Part shown: piece by piece, positions 34,348 through 44,573 of the stretch
Layout: each line of letters begins with the position of its first letter
Position numbering within the stretch: position 1 is the first letter of the stretch
DNA from: Prostheceraeus crozeri
Taxonomy: Eukaryota > Platyhelminthes > Polycladida > Euryleptidae
Direction of reading: 5' to 3'
Length of the DNA: 64,000 nucleotides
Assembly: GCA_907163375.1 (NCBI GenBank)
Contig: CAJQUW010003408.1
Span: forward strand, 124,001 to 188,000
Position numbers and translations under genes: made by a program
Notes under the pieces: generated by a model
The model's database searches: none
Seen by the model: only the letters and a program-made list of their open reading frames with translations
What the model was told of the DNA's origin: nothing

Positions 34348-35076
34348 ATGATCATGAATGTACTTAGTGGTATTCTTTCGCTACACACTGCCATGGCCAT
34401 GAATCCTACTGCAACTGCTGCATCATTGAATCCTCAACATCTCGAGCTGTGGAATCCGAAAATTGAAAAGGTAATTCACGGCTATCCTACCTACAAACAA
34501 CAAGTGCGCTACAATGGTTTTCGACTCTATCTTCAAACGCCGGCGGTATACTTACCAAAAGTGGATACGCAAGTAAATCGTTGCGGTCAAAACCTGAGTA
34601 TCCCTATTGATAATTGGTTGCGACAGCAGCTTGACATTTTAGAAGACGTTGTGAGGCAAGAGGCTCTTATTCCTACTGAACTATTACAGTTGTGGCCAGA
34701 AAAGAAAACTTCTTATTATAAACCTTTGTATCGCGGCACTCGCTGCAATATTTTACAAAGAAAGTATTGTAAAGTCACTTCAGGAGTGACAGTTGAACAG
34801 TCAGTTGAAGCAGAATTGTCACCGCTAGGTGTAGGCTTTTATTCATTTCATATTGAGGTGCCTGCTGTCTATGTGGGACCTCATCAATCTGACGGTAATT
34901 TGATTTCTCTCAATTTGCGCATTGCTCAAATTCATCATCAACCTGAGTCAACAGGTCTTGATCACATTGAGAAAGTCATTGATTCTTGTGTCAAAGAGTG
35001 TCAAGAACCTGTCACCAAACCTAAACGTCGTCGTGCATCACAGAAAGATGGTGTTGCCACCAAAGAGAAATCTTAA
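34348..35076 (+). CDS. 242-aa element protein, copy B
   Basis: An unrecognised protein of 242 aa with an Ala/Met-rich N-terminus (MAMNPTATAAS), a middle region with IPIDNWLRQQLDIL and ELLQLWPEKKTSY, a beta-like stretch LGVGFYSFHIEVPAVYVGP, and a basic tail (KPKRRRASQKD). The beta-like stretch, plus a matching IPID/VPLD element about 110 residues earlier, recurs in the 188-aa protein at 36929-37495, so the two arose by duplication. A structural role is possible: jelly-roll-like pairs are common in Polintons, but this is speculative. The ORF is open. Confidence 0.55.
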   Translation: MIMNVLSGILSLHTAMAMNPTATAASLNPQHLELWNPKIEKVIHGYPTYKQQVRYNGFRLYLQTPAVYLPKVDTQVNRCGQNLSIPIDNWLRQQLDILEDVVRQEALIPTELLQLWPEKKTSYYKPLYRGTRCNILQRKYCKVTSGVTVEQSVEAELSPLGVGFYSFHIEVPAVYVGPHQSDGNLISLNLRIAQIHHQPESTGLDHIEKVIDSCVKECQEPVTKPKRRRASQKDGVATKEKS

Positions 35077-35227
35077 GTATTCTAATCAGTTAGTTTGTAG
35101 TGAATGTGGAAAACGCGGCCTTGCGCGTTATGTTCAAATAAAACATTGTCATCATGTTGTATGTATCTTTTGTTATGTAAAGGACAGACATCCTTGTAAA
35201 GTTCCTGCTCAATGTATTATTTTGTAA
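35047..35227 (+). CDS. RING-like zinc-finger protein, copy B
   Basis: A 59-aa ORF starting MVLPPKRNLKYS that overlaps the 3' end of the 242-aa gene by about 30 bp in another frame. The spacing LVCSECG-(13 residues)-HCHHVVCIFC-(7 residues)-C is that of a small RING-like or treble-clef finger, with the Cys/His ligands visible. It may be the last exon of a longer spliced product, since the frame stays open upstream within the 242-aa gene (from 34922). Ubiquitin ligase activity cannot be claimed from this fragment. Confidence 0.45.
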
Positions 35228-35249
35228 TGAAGTCTTTTTGATATTGTAG

Positions 35250-35813
35250 GTTGTCATCTTCACAGACAGTGAGGGAACACCCATGCAGGAATTGAGTGCT
35301 ATTGCAATGAGAGAAAGTGATCAAACTAATGTTAGTGTATATCATAGATTTGCCTACTGTCCTCCACACAAAGACGAATGGTCACGACGTCATGTGCATG
35401 GACTTGATCCTTCTATTTTGATTCATATTGGATTTGTAAATGAAACGTACTTGATAAGTGATTTCAAACGGTGGCTGTCAGGTTTTCATATTGTTAAAAT
35501 ATTAGGAAATGATTCTGAACGAGAAGCAACAACACTTCAGTTGCACATTGATAATTTATATTTACCATGTTGGGTAGATCGTGTAAGACAAGACTATCAT
35601 ATGCATTGTGATCAAAAGAAGTTTAGAGATGAAATGATTTTTGACATGGCTATATGTTTCGGTGAGAGACATCACCTTTACAGACCACCATCCCATTGTA
35701 ATACTAGAAATAAAGCCACCTACATTGCAAAACTCTCTTCACGCTGGCATTGTAGTCTCTATGACGTTTATGAACTGTATCTATATTATTGTCAACAGCA
35801 TGGGTCTATGTAA
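35250..35813 (+). CDS. DEDDh exonuclease-like protein, copy B
   Basis: The coding segment probably begins as an exon at 35250, just after a ATATTGTAG acceptor; the first internal ATG is at 35283. The opening VVIFTDSEGTPMQELSAI carries the D-x-E of DEDD exonuclease motif I. RRHVHGLDPSIL and FKRWLSGFHIVKILGND resemble the region up to motif II. HCSLYDVYELYLYY near the C-terminus has the H-x4-D of motif III. These enzymes degrade DNA or RNA 3'-5'. At about 188 aa it is the right size for a bare exonuclease fold. An upstream exon supplying the start is expected but not identified. Confidence 0.55.
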   Translation, partial: VVIFTDSEGTPMQELSAIAMRESDQTNVSVYHRFAYCPPHKDEWSRRHVHGLDPSILIHIGFVNETYLISDFKRWLSGFHIVKILGNDSEREATTLQLHIDNLYLPCWVDRVRQDYHMHCDQKKFRDEMIFDMAICFGERHHLYRPPSHCNTRNKATYIAKLSSRWHCSLYDVYELYLYYCQQHGSM

Positions 35814-35960
35814 AACATGTTTTTGCTCCTTGTGAATGAATGATGATCATTTTATGAAGTGTATTCTGTACTTGTGAATTTTGTCTCGTGTTGAATAAAC
35901 TTACAGTGGAACATGATTGTAATTTCTGTTATTATTCATAGTGGAAGTCATTGAAGCAAT

Positions 35961-36408
35961 GTGAAATCTATAGTTACAACGTTTATGATGGCGCATCGTA
36001 CCTTAAGTAACCACATGTGTCATTTGACACTTGATCAACAAGGATTCGATGGATTTTTACAAGATTGGAAACTTACATTTAAAATGAAGATGAATGATAT
36101 GAAAGTAGTGCTCACTGAAAGCCTTCCTCTCTTCAAAAGATTGATGGAGAGTTTACAACCTCAAGATGTAAAGGGTAGACTCGTTGCTTATATAGAGTTG
36201 AAAGATTTACAAAAACCACTTCGTTTTGGATCTTATTGCATAGAATGAATTACTCTTAGTGATCAATTTTATGGTCGTCATATGGAGAAAATTATGGAGA
36301 GAATAGAAGAGACGTTGGAAGGAAATGCATACGTTGTTAAACATATCATGATTCAACTGAGTGTGTTTACATCCACGACTTTGTTTGATGCGCGACACAT
36401 TGTGTAGA
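35961..36408 (+). pseudogene. member 2 of the FY-RHM family, copy B (fossil)
   Basis: The segments DVKGRLVAYIEL, RFGSY and FYGRHMEKIMERIEE match the 33418-33771 protein. It lies downstream of the exonuclease-like gene. It is broken once or so. Function unknown. Confidence 0.45.
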
Positions 36409-36457
36409 TGCAATACAGATTTCTTTTCACTGAGTATTTTGTAATGGTGTATAGAGC

Positions 36458-36721
36458 AACATGAGTCATTGCGCTTTGTGCATTACTATCAGGCTCTTTG
36501 TTAGATAAATGAATGCGTCTTTGTTCGAGAAAAGGGGCGTGTCATAACATGAGTCATTGCGCTTTGTGCATTACTATCAGGCTCTTTGTTAGATGAATGA
36601 ATGCGTCTTTGTTCGAGAAAAGGGGCGTATCATAACATGAGTCATTGCGCTTTGTGCATTACTATCAGGCTCTTTGTTAGATAAATGAATGCGTCTTTGT
36701 TCGCTAGAAGGGCGTGTCACT
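36458..36721 (+). repeat. three tandem 88-bp repeats upstream of the 188-aa paralog gene
   Basis: Units start aacatgagtcattgcgcttt at 36458, 36546 and 36634 and end in tctttgttcgagaaaagggg-like sequence. They lie about 160 bp upstream of a TATA box, suggesting a promoter-proximal or enhancer-like array. Copy A has a shorter, diverged version near 6530-6680. Confidence 0.7.
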
Positions 36722-36876
36722 CAAGTCTTTGTGAGGACTAGAACGACTTTGTAAGAGGTAAGAGGGAAGGTTTCCATCCACGCAGTCAAAAGTTCACGTG
36801 TTATAACTCTTTGTCACATAACAAAGACAGGGAAAACATGAAAAGGGAAACGCATGTGATTGGAGCTAGGTGGGGT

Positions 36877-36883
36877 TATAAAA
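36877..36883 (+). promoter_or_regulatory. TATA box before the 188-aa paralog gene, copy B
   Basis: TATAAAA. It places the transcription start near 36907, which makes the ATG at 36929 the first usable one. Conserved in copy A. Confidence 0.5.
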
Positions 36884-36928
36884 CGAACGACTGAGCTCAT
36901 GGCAATCATTTCCGTCCTTGCGCTAACC

Positions 36929-37495
36929 ATGCAGTTGCTCGAAGCCATCAACTCCTCTGCTCTCGCACTGGGTACACTGAACTCCCTTACTTTAGCATCC
37001 GGTAAAAATGCTTTCAATCAAAAGATAACTCATCATGGAGAAGCCGTAACCATAAAAACTCCAAGTCAACGGATAGATTATCTAAAGATTATGTCAACAA
37101 AGTATGGACTGGCCATGTGTGTGCCGTTAGACTATTGGACACGGTTACAATTCAATACTCTTGAAATATTCCTGAAAGAAAATCTCACCATTGCCAAAGA
37201 AATTGTTCGACACAATGGGAAGCGGCCACAAGTTCCCATCGTGGAAAGAAGATACATGTATGTGCATATGGATAGACACTGTCTCATCATCCATGAAAAG
37301 GAGGGCAACGAATTGGACTTACTCAATTGCAAACCTCTCCCCATTTTGGGAAAAGGATTCTATTCATTTGAAGTTAAAATTCAAACCATCTACATGGGTC
37401 CGCGCAGGGACGGAAGGTTGCTTACTTTGAATCCCTATCTTGTCTCCATGACCTTCAAAAATGATGTCCATGTTGATGATGATCAACTACAGTAA
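36929..37495 (+). CDS. 188-aa element protein (paralog of the 242-aa protein), copy B
   Basis: The frame is open from 36860, but the TATA box at 36877 rules out the earliest starts, so MQLLEAINSSALALG was chosen. Key segments are VPLDYWTRLQFNTLE and LGKGFYSFEVKIQTIYMGP, both paralogous to the 242-aa protein. The acidic C-terminus is DVHVDDDQLQ. It lacks the basic tail of its paralog. No enzyme motif. Conserved open in copy A. Confidence 0.55.
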   Translation: MQLLEAINSSALALGTLNSLTLASGKNAFNQKITHHGEAVTIKTPSQRIDYLKIMSTKYGLAMCVPLDYWTRLQFNTLEIFLKENLTIAKEIVRHNGKRPQVPIVERRYMYVHMDRHCLIIHEKEGNELDLLNCKPLPILGKGFYSFEVKIQTIYMGPRRDGRLLTLNPYLVSMTFKNDVHVDDDQLQ

Positions 37496-37712
37496 CACTC
37501 TCCACACACTGAGAACGCACCATCGGTCTTTATGAGACCACGGCCTAACGGCCACCGTATCAAGAAAGAAAATGTACACTCACCATGCCACACATGAACA
37601 CCACTCTCCTTCTTTCTTAGGCATACCATTCATCACTCATGTTTAAATCATGTGGAAATTATCAGCATGCCTCTATGTATCATGAAAAAGTCAGTGTGTT
37701 ACATTTCATGAT
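37496..37712. other. short intergenic spacer of copy B
   Basis: Contains an imperfect hairpin (tctttatgagaccacggcct...aacggccaccgt) near 37528-37558 shared with copy A. No ORF. Confidence 0.35.
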
Positions 37713-38279
37713 ATGAAACGTCAACTTCAGATAACTCTAGAACGCTTTCATCTACGAAGGTTGCATCGCGCAATCCTATCCAAGTCTTGCCGTGTCATTA
37801 ACGTAGGAGACGGCATTGTATTTATTCGCATTCAAGAGATGATTCTACATAGTGATCACTGCTACATTGTGATTCCAAAACCCTCATGGGAAAAGTATAA
37901 AAGGGAAGTTCACTCAACCCTCATGTCATTTGTGAGTCATACCCCCCATCCACATCATCAACGCCATGCGCGAAATGAATCTCAGAAGAGACATCGATTT
38001 AGAACAGTTGCATACCCATCTTCCCGATTCAGTGTATCATCGCGGTCGTCCGGAAATGTTGGTCATTCGCATGAGCAACGGTCGAAATCTTCAAATCTTT
38101 CGCTGCGGCAAAATCCAAGTCCTAGGAAACTTTTCTCATTTCGTGATGCAGTCCATGTGCTACGAAGTCGTCAAGAAAATGCGAACACTCATGCCTCATC
38201 TCCGCCTCAGTCCCCTGACATTGAAGAATATAGTAGTGTCTGTTCAATTGAAGATTTTAGTGAATCTAACCAACATTAA
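37713..38279 (+). CDS. 188-aa protein overlapping the TBP-like ORF, copy B
   Basis: Starts MKRQLQITLERF. The first 75 residues contain RVINVGDGIVFIRIQ and HSDHCYIVIPKPSWEKYKRE. The later half is Ser/Arg/His-rich with an acidic end. The TATA box of the TBP-like gene lies inside it. Length and frame are kept in copy A with substitutions concentrated in the second half. Family not recognised. Confidence 0.5.
   Translation: MKRQLQITLERFHLRRLHRAILSKSCRVINVGDGIVFIRIQEMILHSDHCYIVIPKPSWEKYKREVHSTLMSFVSHTPHPHHQRHARNESQKRHRFRTVAYPSSRFSVSSRSSGNVGHSHEQRSKSSNLSLRQNPSPRKLFSFRDAVHVLRSRQENANTHASSPPQSPDIEEYSSVCSIEDFSESNQH
37896..37903 (+). promoter_or_regulatory. TATA box before the TBP-like gene, copy B
   Basis: TATAAAAG about 62 bp before the ATG at 37966, inside the upstream ORF, the same arrangement as in copy A. 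Confidence 0.5.
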
Positions 38280-38478
38280 AACCAGTAATCATTGTATATT
38301 TTATGAAACTGAACTCTTTCCTGCTGCTCTGATTCGGAAGTGGCATCCTGTACATATTGCAGTGTTTCACAATGGACATTGTATCATGACCGGTTTACGT
38401 GATATCAGTAAAGTAGCTGACATTGTTAAATCTTTAATGCGCTATCTGTATGAGTCACAGTTAATAGAATCGTGTTAA
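37966..38478 (+). CDS. TATA-binding-protein-like protein, copy B
   Basis: A 170-aa open ORF, about the size of a TBP core domain (roughly 180 aa). Repeat 1 spans about residues 5-78: DLEQLHTHLPDSVY, LVIRMSNGRNLQIF, CGKIQVLG, then helix MQSMCYEVVKKMR. Repeat 2 spans about 88-165: KNIVVSVQLKI, FYETELFPAALI, VFHNGHCIMTG, then helix DISKVADIVKSLMRYL. This strand/stirrup/helix order, the FYETELFP motif (FSSYEPELFP in eukaryotic TBP) and the F-x-x-G-K/H-x-x-x-TG motifs are TBP signatures. It would be expected to bind promoter DNA in the nucleus and may redirect transcription to the element's own TATA boxes; that is inference. Confidence 0.75.
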   Translation: MREMNLRRDIDLEQLHTHLPDSVYHRGRPEMLVIRMSNGRNLQIFRCGKIQVLGNFSHFVMQSMCYEVVKKMRTLMPHLRLSPLTLKNIVVSVQLKILVNLTNIKTSNHCIFYETELFPAALIRKWHPVHIAVFHNGHCIMTGLRDISKVADIVKSLMRYLYESQLIESC

Positions 38479-39780
38479 TCACATGATGCGTTTTGAATGA
38501 GTCATCGCAATGAACTATCGTCCACACACGTGTCGGTGAAAAGGTCATCAACAAGGTTCTTCGCTTTATGATGAGTCAGCGCTATTTATAGACATGAAAT
38601 GATGTCCACACACTTGTCGGTGAAAAGGTCACGCTGTCTGACGTGAGGCGCCATCGCTTTGTCTGATAAATAACGCCCACACACATGTCGGTGAAAAGGT
38701 TGAACAATACTGATTAGATTCGTATGACTGGCGCCTTACCCCTTCATGAGTCAGAGCTATTTATAGACATGAGTCAGCAAAGTTATTGATGTTTCCTAAG
38801 CCGAAGAAATTGCCATGATGTCACATTCACTGGTGAGGATGTTAACTTACAAACTCTGACATGGGTATAACATTATTTCTAACTTTACAAACAGTGAAGT
38901 GATTCTAACTTCATTTACATTTCACCTATCTTGCAAACAGTGATATGGTTATAATTTATTTTATACTTTACCTATCTTGCAAACAGTGAGATGATTCTAA
39001 CATTGATTCAAACTTTACATTCATCAACTTTATTTCGAACTTCACAAACGTCAACTTTATTTCTAACTTTACAAACAGTGAAGTGATTCTAACTTCATTT
39101 TATATTTCACCTATCTTACAAACAGCGACTTGGGCATAACTTTATTTCCAACTTTACAAACAGTGAAGTGATTCTAACTTCATTTATATTTCACCTATCT
39201 TACAAACAGTGATATGGTTATAACTTATTTTATACTTTACCTATCTTGTAAACAGTGAGATGATTCTAACATTAATTCAAACTTTACATTCATCAACTTT
39301 ATTTCTAACTTTACAAACGTCACCTTTATTTCTAACTTTACAAAAAGTGAAGTGATTCCAACTTCATTTATATTTCACCTATCTTACAAAATGATTAAAA
39401 TTTTTACTTCTGTCTAATGAGTGAGAATTCCATCTTTATGTCAAAAGAAAAACAACACAGTATGTACATGATATGTTATTCATCAACACAACCGATTTTC
39501 ATCACAGCCACATGCAGTTAATACTTATGGTACCAGAAAACAAAGTTTTTATGGCTCACATCACCGGAGAAAACAAAGTCACTGATATGCAGGGAGAAAA
39601 CAAAGTCACTCATGTGCAGGGAGAAAACAACGTCAGGAAAACCAGTTTATATGGAAGTCATGATATGAAGTGATCAGGAGTTGGACGCATGTTCCAAGGC
39701 ACTCACTCACAACACCCCATAGAAAGCGCCATGGAGTAAAAAGCAAAACATCAACCACAACAGAGAGGAAGCATTCATCA
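38479..39780. repeat. convergent intergenic repeat region, copy B
   Basis: This lies between the 3' ends of the TBP-like gene and the polymerase. At 38521, 38604 and 38676 the motif cacacacttgtcggtgaaaa with following ggt is repeated. At about 38875-39390 AT-rich units built on ctaactttacaaacagtgaa and tttcacctatcttacaaaca recur four or more times. At 39560-39640 ggagaaaacaaagtcact repeats three times. The possible ORF at 39473-39673 is only this repeat. Copy A has the same layout, shorter. Confidence 0.65.
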
Positions 39781-42700
39781 TCAAACATCGCCGGACGGAG
39801 GAGGAGAAAGTTTCTGTCTCTTGGGTGGAGGTAGATGAGTGTCTGGATGGCCGTACGGTAATGAGTGGTTAGGACTCATCCAGCATCGCTTGTCTTCCCA
39901 AGCCGAGAGACCTCGTTTCCTAAACGTTGCTGTTCTGACTTGATGCGACTGTGATTTTAAAATGGTCATTTCTACTTTTTTAATTTTAAGAGAATCTAAG
40001 GCATCTTGATAGTCCCTATGTGTCATTTTTCTAACGATTGACTTCGAGATGCCATTCGCCCGTTTTATAGAAAGCTCTGAGGATTTTAGCTTCATGGAGT
40101 ACATCTTGGGGCGAAGCAAGATCATCTCCTCTATCTGTTTGCCGGCACACTCATCCTTGAAGCAGCCAAGTTTCGCTTTATTTGAGGTAGAGTAAAGCGG
40201 ATGGTCAGTGGGATAGTTGGAACTATCAAACTTGGGTGCTAAGTATTTTGAAATGTCTTCCTGCTTGACTTGGCTCGTGGTTGTCAAAGCTAGGAAGAAG
40301 CTGTCTGTATCACATCCTACTAATTCCACACGTTGGAGAAGTGGACATGTCTTAAAAGTGTGGTAAAATAACTTATACATTTCTAACTTGGAGTGATCCA
40401 AGACAGCTTGACCGACATAAATGGGCTTACAAAGTTCTACTTTAGATTTTAACATTTTAAAACCAGTGATGTCTTCGGAAATGACATCATGGTGGCAAAA
40501 CAAAGGCGAGCGACATAACTTGATACTCGTTTCCGGATCAGTTACGATGGGCTAGTCCATGCGCTTTCTTACATCCTCCATGGTTTTACCAAAGAGGGCA
40601 TTATTCTTAAATTTAAAGAAGTCCTTTTCGAAAGGATTCTTGGATTCAGCCCGTTTCTTACTATTAAATTCTATATACGGTTTTAGAAAGGGCTTCTGTC
40701 TAAACTGGATAGCGCGATGGACTTTATCAAGATAGAATTTGAGGATGGAATAGTGCACGATGTAATGCTGCTTGTTCAATTGGGTGAGCAACAACTTCCT
40801 AGTGGCTTTATACTTTAAGTCATTTTCCGCCTCATACTTCCTATTGTGTTCTTCCATAAAGGGAGAGAACATATCTGGACTGACTATGCCAGATTCGGGT
40901 GCGAGAGGAAAATCAACGGTCCTATTCTTAATGCAGTTTGGATAGATGAGGTCGACTTCAAATAAATAACCTATGTCGGCCTCATCTCCCAGTGCCATGA
41001 TGTGTGCTGGATTGGAGAAGTGTTCAATGTCATGGAGCTCTACCCATTCAAAGTCAGACTGTGGCAAAGGCTTGGAGAGTGCACTCCCATACAAATTATT
41101 TTGGTCTATGTACATTAAATGCGTGGTCGATCATATGTATTGGGTGCTGTTGACAACATGTTTGTTAACAAATGTCAAGCCACCCCTAATACCACGTTCA
41201 AATAACGTGTACATTTCTGCATCTTGCAGTAAATGAATGCTCTCTTTCGTCATCTTGAAGGCTGACTGATAGGACAGACCCGGCAGACTAACAAAATGGA
41301 CGGGGTCTAAGGCGTCCTGTTCTAATGTGACTTTCCTAAAAGTCTCAAACACATCAGCCAACAGATAGACGTCTAATTTTAAGTAGGCAAGCATGTAGTC
41401 ACCAAACGTGCGGCACCTAAATTCTAACCATGCTTGCTGTGCATGCCTATAATCATCCAGCGAACAGTCCTCACCCGTCAAATCATTTTTAAATTTATCG
41501 ATGGACGGAAGGGATGTTTCTTTCAATGTGTCCATTGAACTAAAATAACTATAAGGAAACACCCCTTTCGTCGTATCAGACTGTCACTTATGTTGGGATA
41601 GTCTTTCTTTAAATGTTGAGTGAGGGGAAGTGTTTCTAAATTATTAGCCAACGCGGCTAAGGAAGAAGACATAGACTGGAAACTGTCTAGAAACTTTATG
41701 TCATAGAAGACAGGCTTTCCCTCCTTCGTCTTATCGACTTGGACTTTAGCAGTGATGCACATAAATTTTTCCTTACTTTGTGCAATCACTTTGGATGACC
41801 AGGATTTCATTTTACCGAATCCATGGCGAATGATGATGTGAGCATCATAACATTTAAAGTTATGAAAGATGACGGGGAGCGTTCGCCGTTTCAGTCTAAG
41901 TTTCATATTGCATTTACTGCATAAGGCAGACCTACATTTACCACTGAGATGGTAATGGTCCCTCACTTTCTTATGTTGCTGTTCATCAAAGGATGAACAG
42001 CAGCGGGGACATTCCGTGGTCCTATCAAACTTGATTTTATCGGCTTCTGTGAAGCACATGGGTTTCCTAGTCAGCTCCGTTTCATACCGTTGATGAAAAC
42101 GGGCTTTCCTATCTAGAAAGTTGAGGAAGTTTTCAACCCACTCCTCGCCTTGCCACACATGCATCTTATTTTGATTCCTATAATATGGATGCCAAACTTC
42201 ATAACAGGCAATGGCTGCTGGCTTATGACTTAGATCTTCTTGTTCAATGTAACATTCAATGTCCGCATAGATGGTACATATGGGACTGAACTCATTGCCG
42301 TTTTCCTCATACCTATAAAATTTATCTTTGGGCATGACTTCCATTTGAAGCTTACCCCGAGAGCACCACTCATAATGCTCTTCAAAAAATGGTTTTGACC
42401 TAAAGTGCCGTGTGCAGCGATCACAGTAGTAGAAATTGTTCCTATAGGTTGCTTGATGATGGTATAACTTTGAAATTTTAGGAATGCCACAATAATGCCA
42501 TTCTGGGTGGTTGTCGCTATAGACTAGGAGGAGATTGACAACCCGGTCGAAGTTACTTTGGCGATTATTATACCTAACGCCCTTCTGACCTTTTTCTCAG
42601 AGATGGACGACAATCTTAATATTATTCAATTTTTCAAATTGGGCGATGCCTTTAAAGTCTAATGTGTTGACATCTAACCCGTCAAACTTAAGCTTATCCT

Positions 42701-44573
42701 CCCATTCACGATAGTGAGTGATTCGTTCACGATGCACCCTTATATCATTATAGTGAAGAATGGAGAGGACGGCATACTTGAAACACTGGGACTGACATTC
42801 TACATTGATGACAGCCTTTTTGTCAGCCAGTGCTTTGGGGAGAGTGAAACAACCGCTCCCTTGCAAATTTTCTAAAAGATTAATTTTCATGTCTACCTTC
42901 TCTATCCCATCAAAGACCAGACCGCTGTCTCTTTCATTAAATTTATTTAATTTGCTGATGAGATAGGTCGCATGTCTCTCTATCCACTCGTTTACATCAC
43001 CTATGAGATCAGCAGCACAGGAGGCTATCCTAATGGTCACAGTGGACTCTACTTCTCCCGTGATACTGTCTAGCTTATTGAAACGAGCAGTGAGATAGAA
43101 CATGCCCTTAAGTAAAAATCTATCTAAACTCGCCATAATTTGATGAATTAAGCCTATATGATTCATCAAGAAAGGATGAATGTCCTGCACAGCTTCAGAG
43201 CTTTCTAACTGATAATCGCGAACGAGCCTATCAAGGGAAAACTTGCTCAGCCTTAGAGTGACGTTGTTGTCAGTGTAAAGCTCAGTGAGATGAGTGTGAC
43301 AGAGTGTGTGTGAAGAAAGAACAAACTCTGTAGGAAAGGTCTTCTGACACGAAGAACAGGAAAAGCCGACGTGCGATGAAGGATGCTTCCTACCTGTTGT
43401 TGTCGGTGGTTGCCTCACACTGCCACAGGAACCGCCTCCGATGTGGACTCCCAAGTTGGTGTTGTTGTAGAACGTACGTCCACAACCTTCACACTTGGGC
43501 CGTTGAGGGATCGGTCAGCGTGTCTTCTCCAGTTCTCCCTTCGCTTTTGGGCAGCGAGAATGCCGGTGTCGCCGAAGGCAGAATGGCCTCGCGAAAACCT
43601 GCCCGCAGTCCGTACAGCTGAGCTGTCGAGCCGTAGGTCCTTCTCTCTCCCTCACACCTTCCTCCTCGATTGCAAATTCCTCTCCCACTATCTCTAACTC
43701 CTCCTGCTCCAACAGTCTCTCCACTGACTTGACGGAGAGGAGAGGGAGGTCGGTCGCTGCAGGTGGTGGTGGCGATGCAGGGATGATGATGGGACGAGAA
43801 GGAACGTCGCCGTCCAGGAGGTAGGCCGCCAGATCTGTTGAGAAAAAGAGAAAAGAGATTAGTAAAATGATCAACATTTCAAGTTTGAAGTCTTATCCCC
43901 CTATTTCCCAATCACGATTACTTACCATCTAAGGACTGTAACTCCGGCAGCAGGGATGGACGCGGAGGAGGCAGGAGAGGGACGCGAGCCGAGGGTGGAA
44001 GGGTCCTGGGCTTCGGTGTCGGAGGGACGTAATTGCGAGGAGCAGGGACTGGCGAAGGTACCGGAGCTGGTGGCGGTGGAGGTGGGGCGATAACGATGCC
44101 CGAGAAAGGGGTCGCAGCTTGGGCGGAGGTAGATGAGTGGGAAGGTAGGGTCGGAAATTCCTCGCGGCTTCCTCCCACTTCTTCTTCGCCATATCTGTAG
44201 AGAGAAAAGAGACATTAGATAATGAGACAAGGATGATGCAGAGGATCTGAAACATTATAAACATGAAATGTTAAAGATACTTACACTTGCCAAGCAACTC
44301 ATAGGCTTCCCCGATTGCTCCTTGGGGGACGGGTTCCCCATTACAAATACATTCATGCACTGAAAAAGAATGACAGCAAAGATAAGCAGAGGTAAATTTG
44401 GATTCGGTTTAAACATGAACAAAATAAGGAAGGGGCTCTTGATTTTAATGAGGATGTCTACCCTAATGATGTTAGTAATAGAGTCAATCTTGTTACAAAT
44501 ACTTACATTGCTCGATGGTAGCCTTCTCCATCTCAGCAGCAATTCGATAATTTTCAATTTTTGCGAATTCCAT
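39781..44573 (-). pseudogene. family B DNA polymerase of copy B, with 5' exons (fossil)
   Basis: The 5' end has small exons: one from ATG 44573 (MEFAKIENYRIAAEMEK), then exons separated by GT-AG introns at about 44506-44360, 44285-44195 and 43925-43835. A Pro-rich region precedes C2H2 fingers (LSCTDCGQVFARPF at about 43600, a second near 43440 and FSCSSCQKTF near 43345). Then come the exonuclease motif YADIEC, the endonuclease VII-like Cys/His region (CPRCCSSF, about 42000), HNFKCYDAH, YLKLDVYLL, polymerase motif A YIDQNNLYGSAL, NNALFGKT and DTDSF, and the tail ending at 39781. It copies the element by protein priming in related Polintons. About five breaks. Confidence 0.85.

Noticed and set aside
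36458-36721. Regular repeats resembling a CRISPR array
   Set aside because: Three contiguous 88-bp units with no spacer variation in a eukaryotic element; an ordinary tandem repeat.
43376-43697. Plus-strand frames of 81-104 codons
   Set aside because: Opposite the zinc-finger exons of the polymerase gene; shadow frames.
43918-44264. Three overlapping Pro/Ser-rich frames as separate genes
   Set aside because: They lie within one exon of the polymerase gene bounded by splice signals; only one frame can be used.
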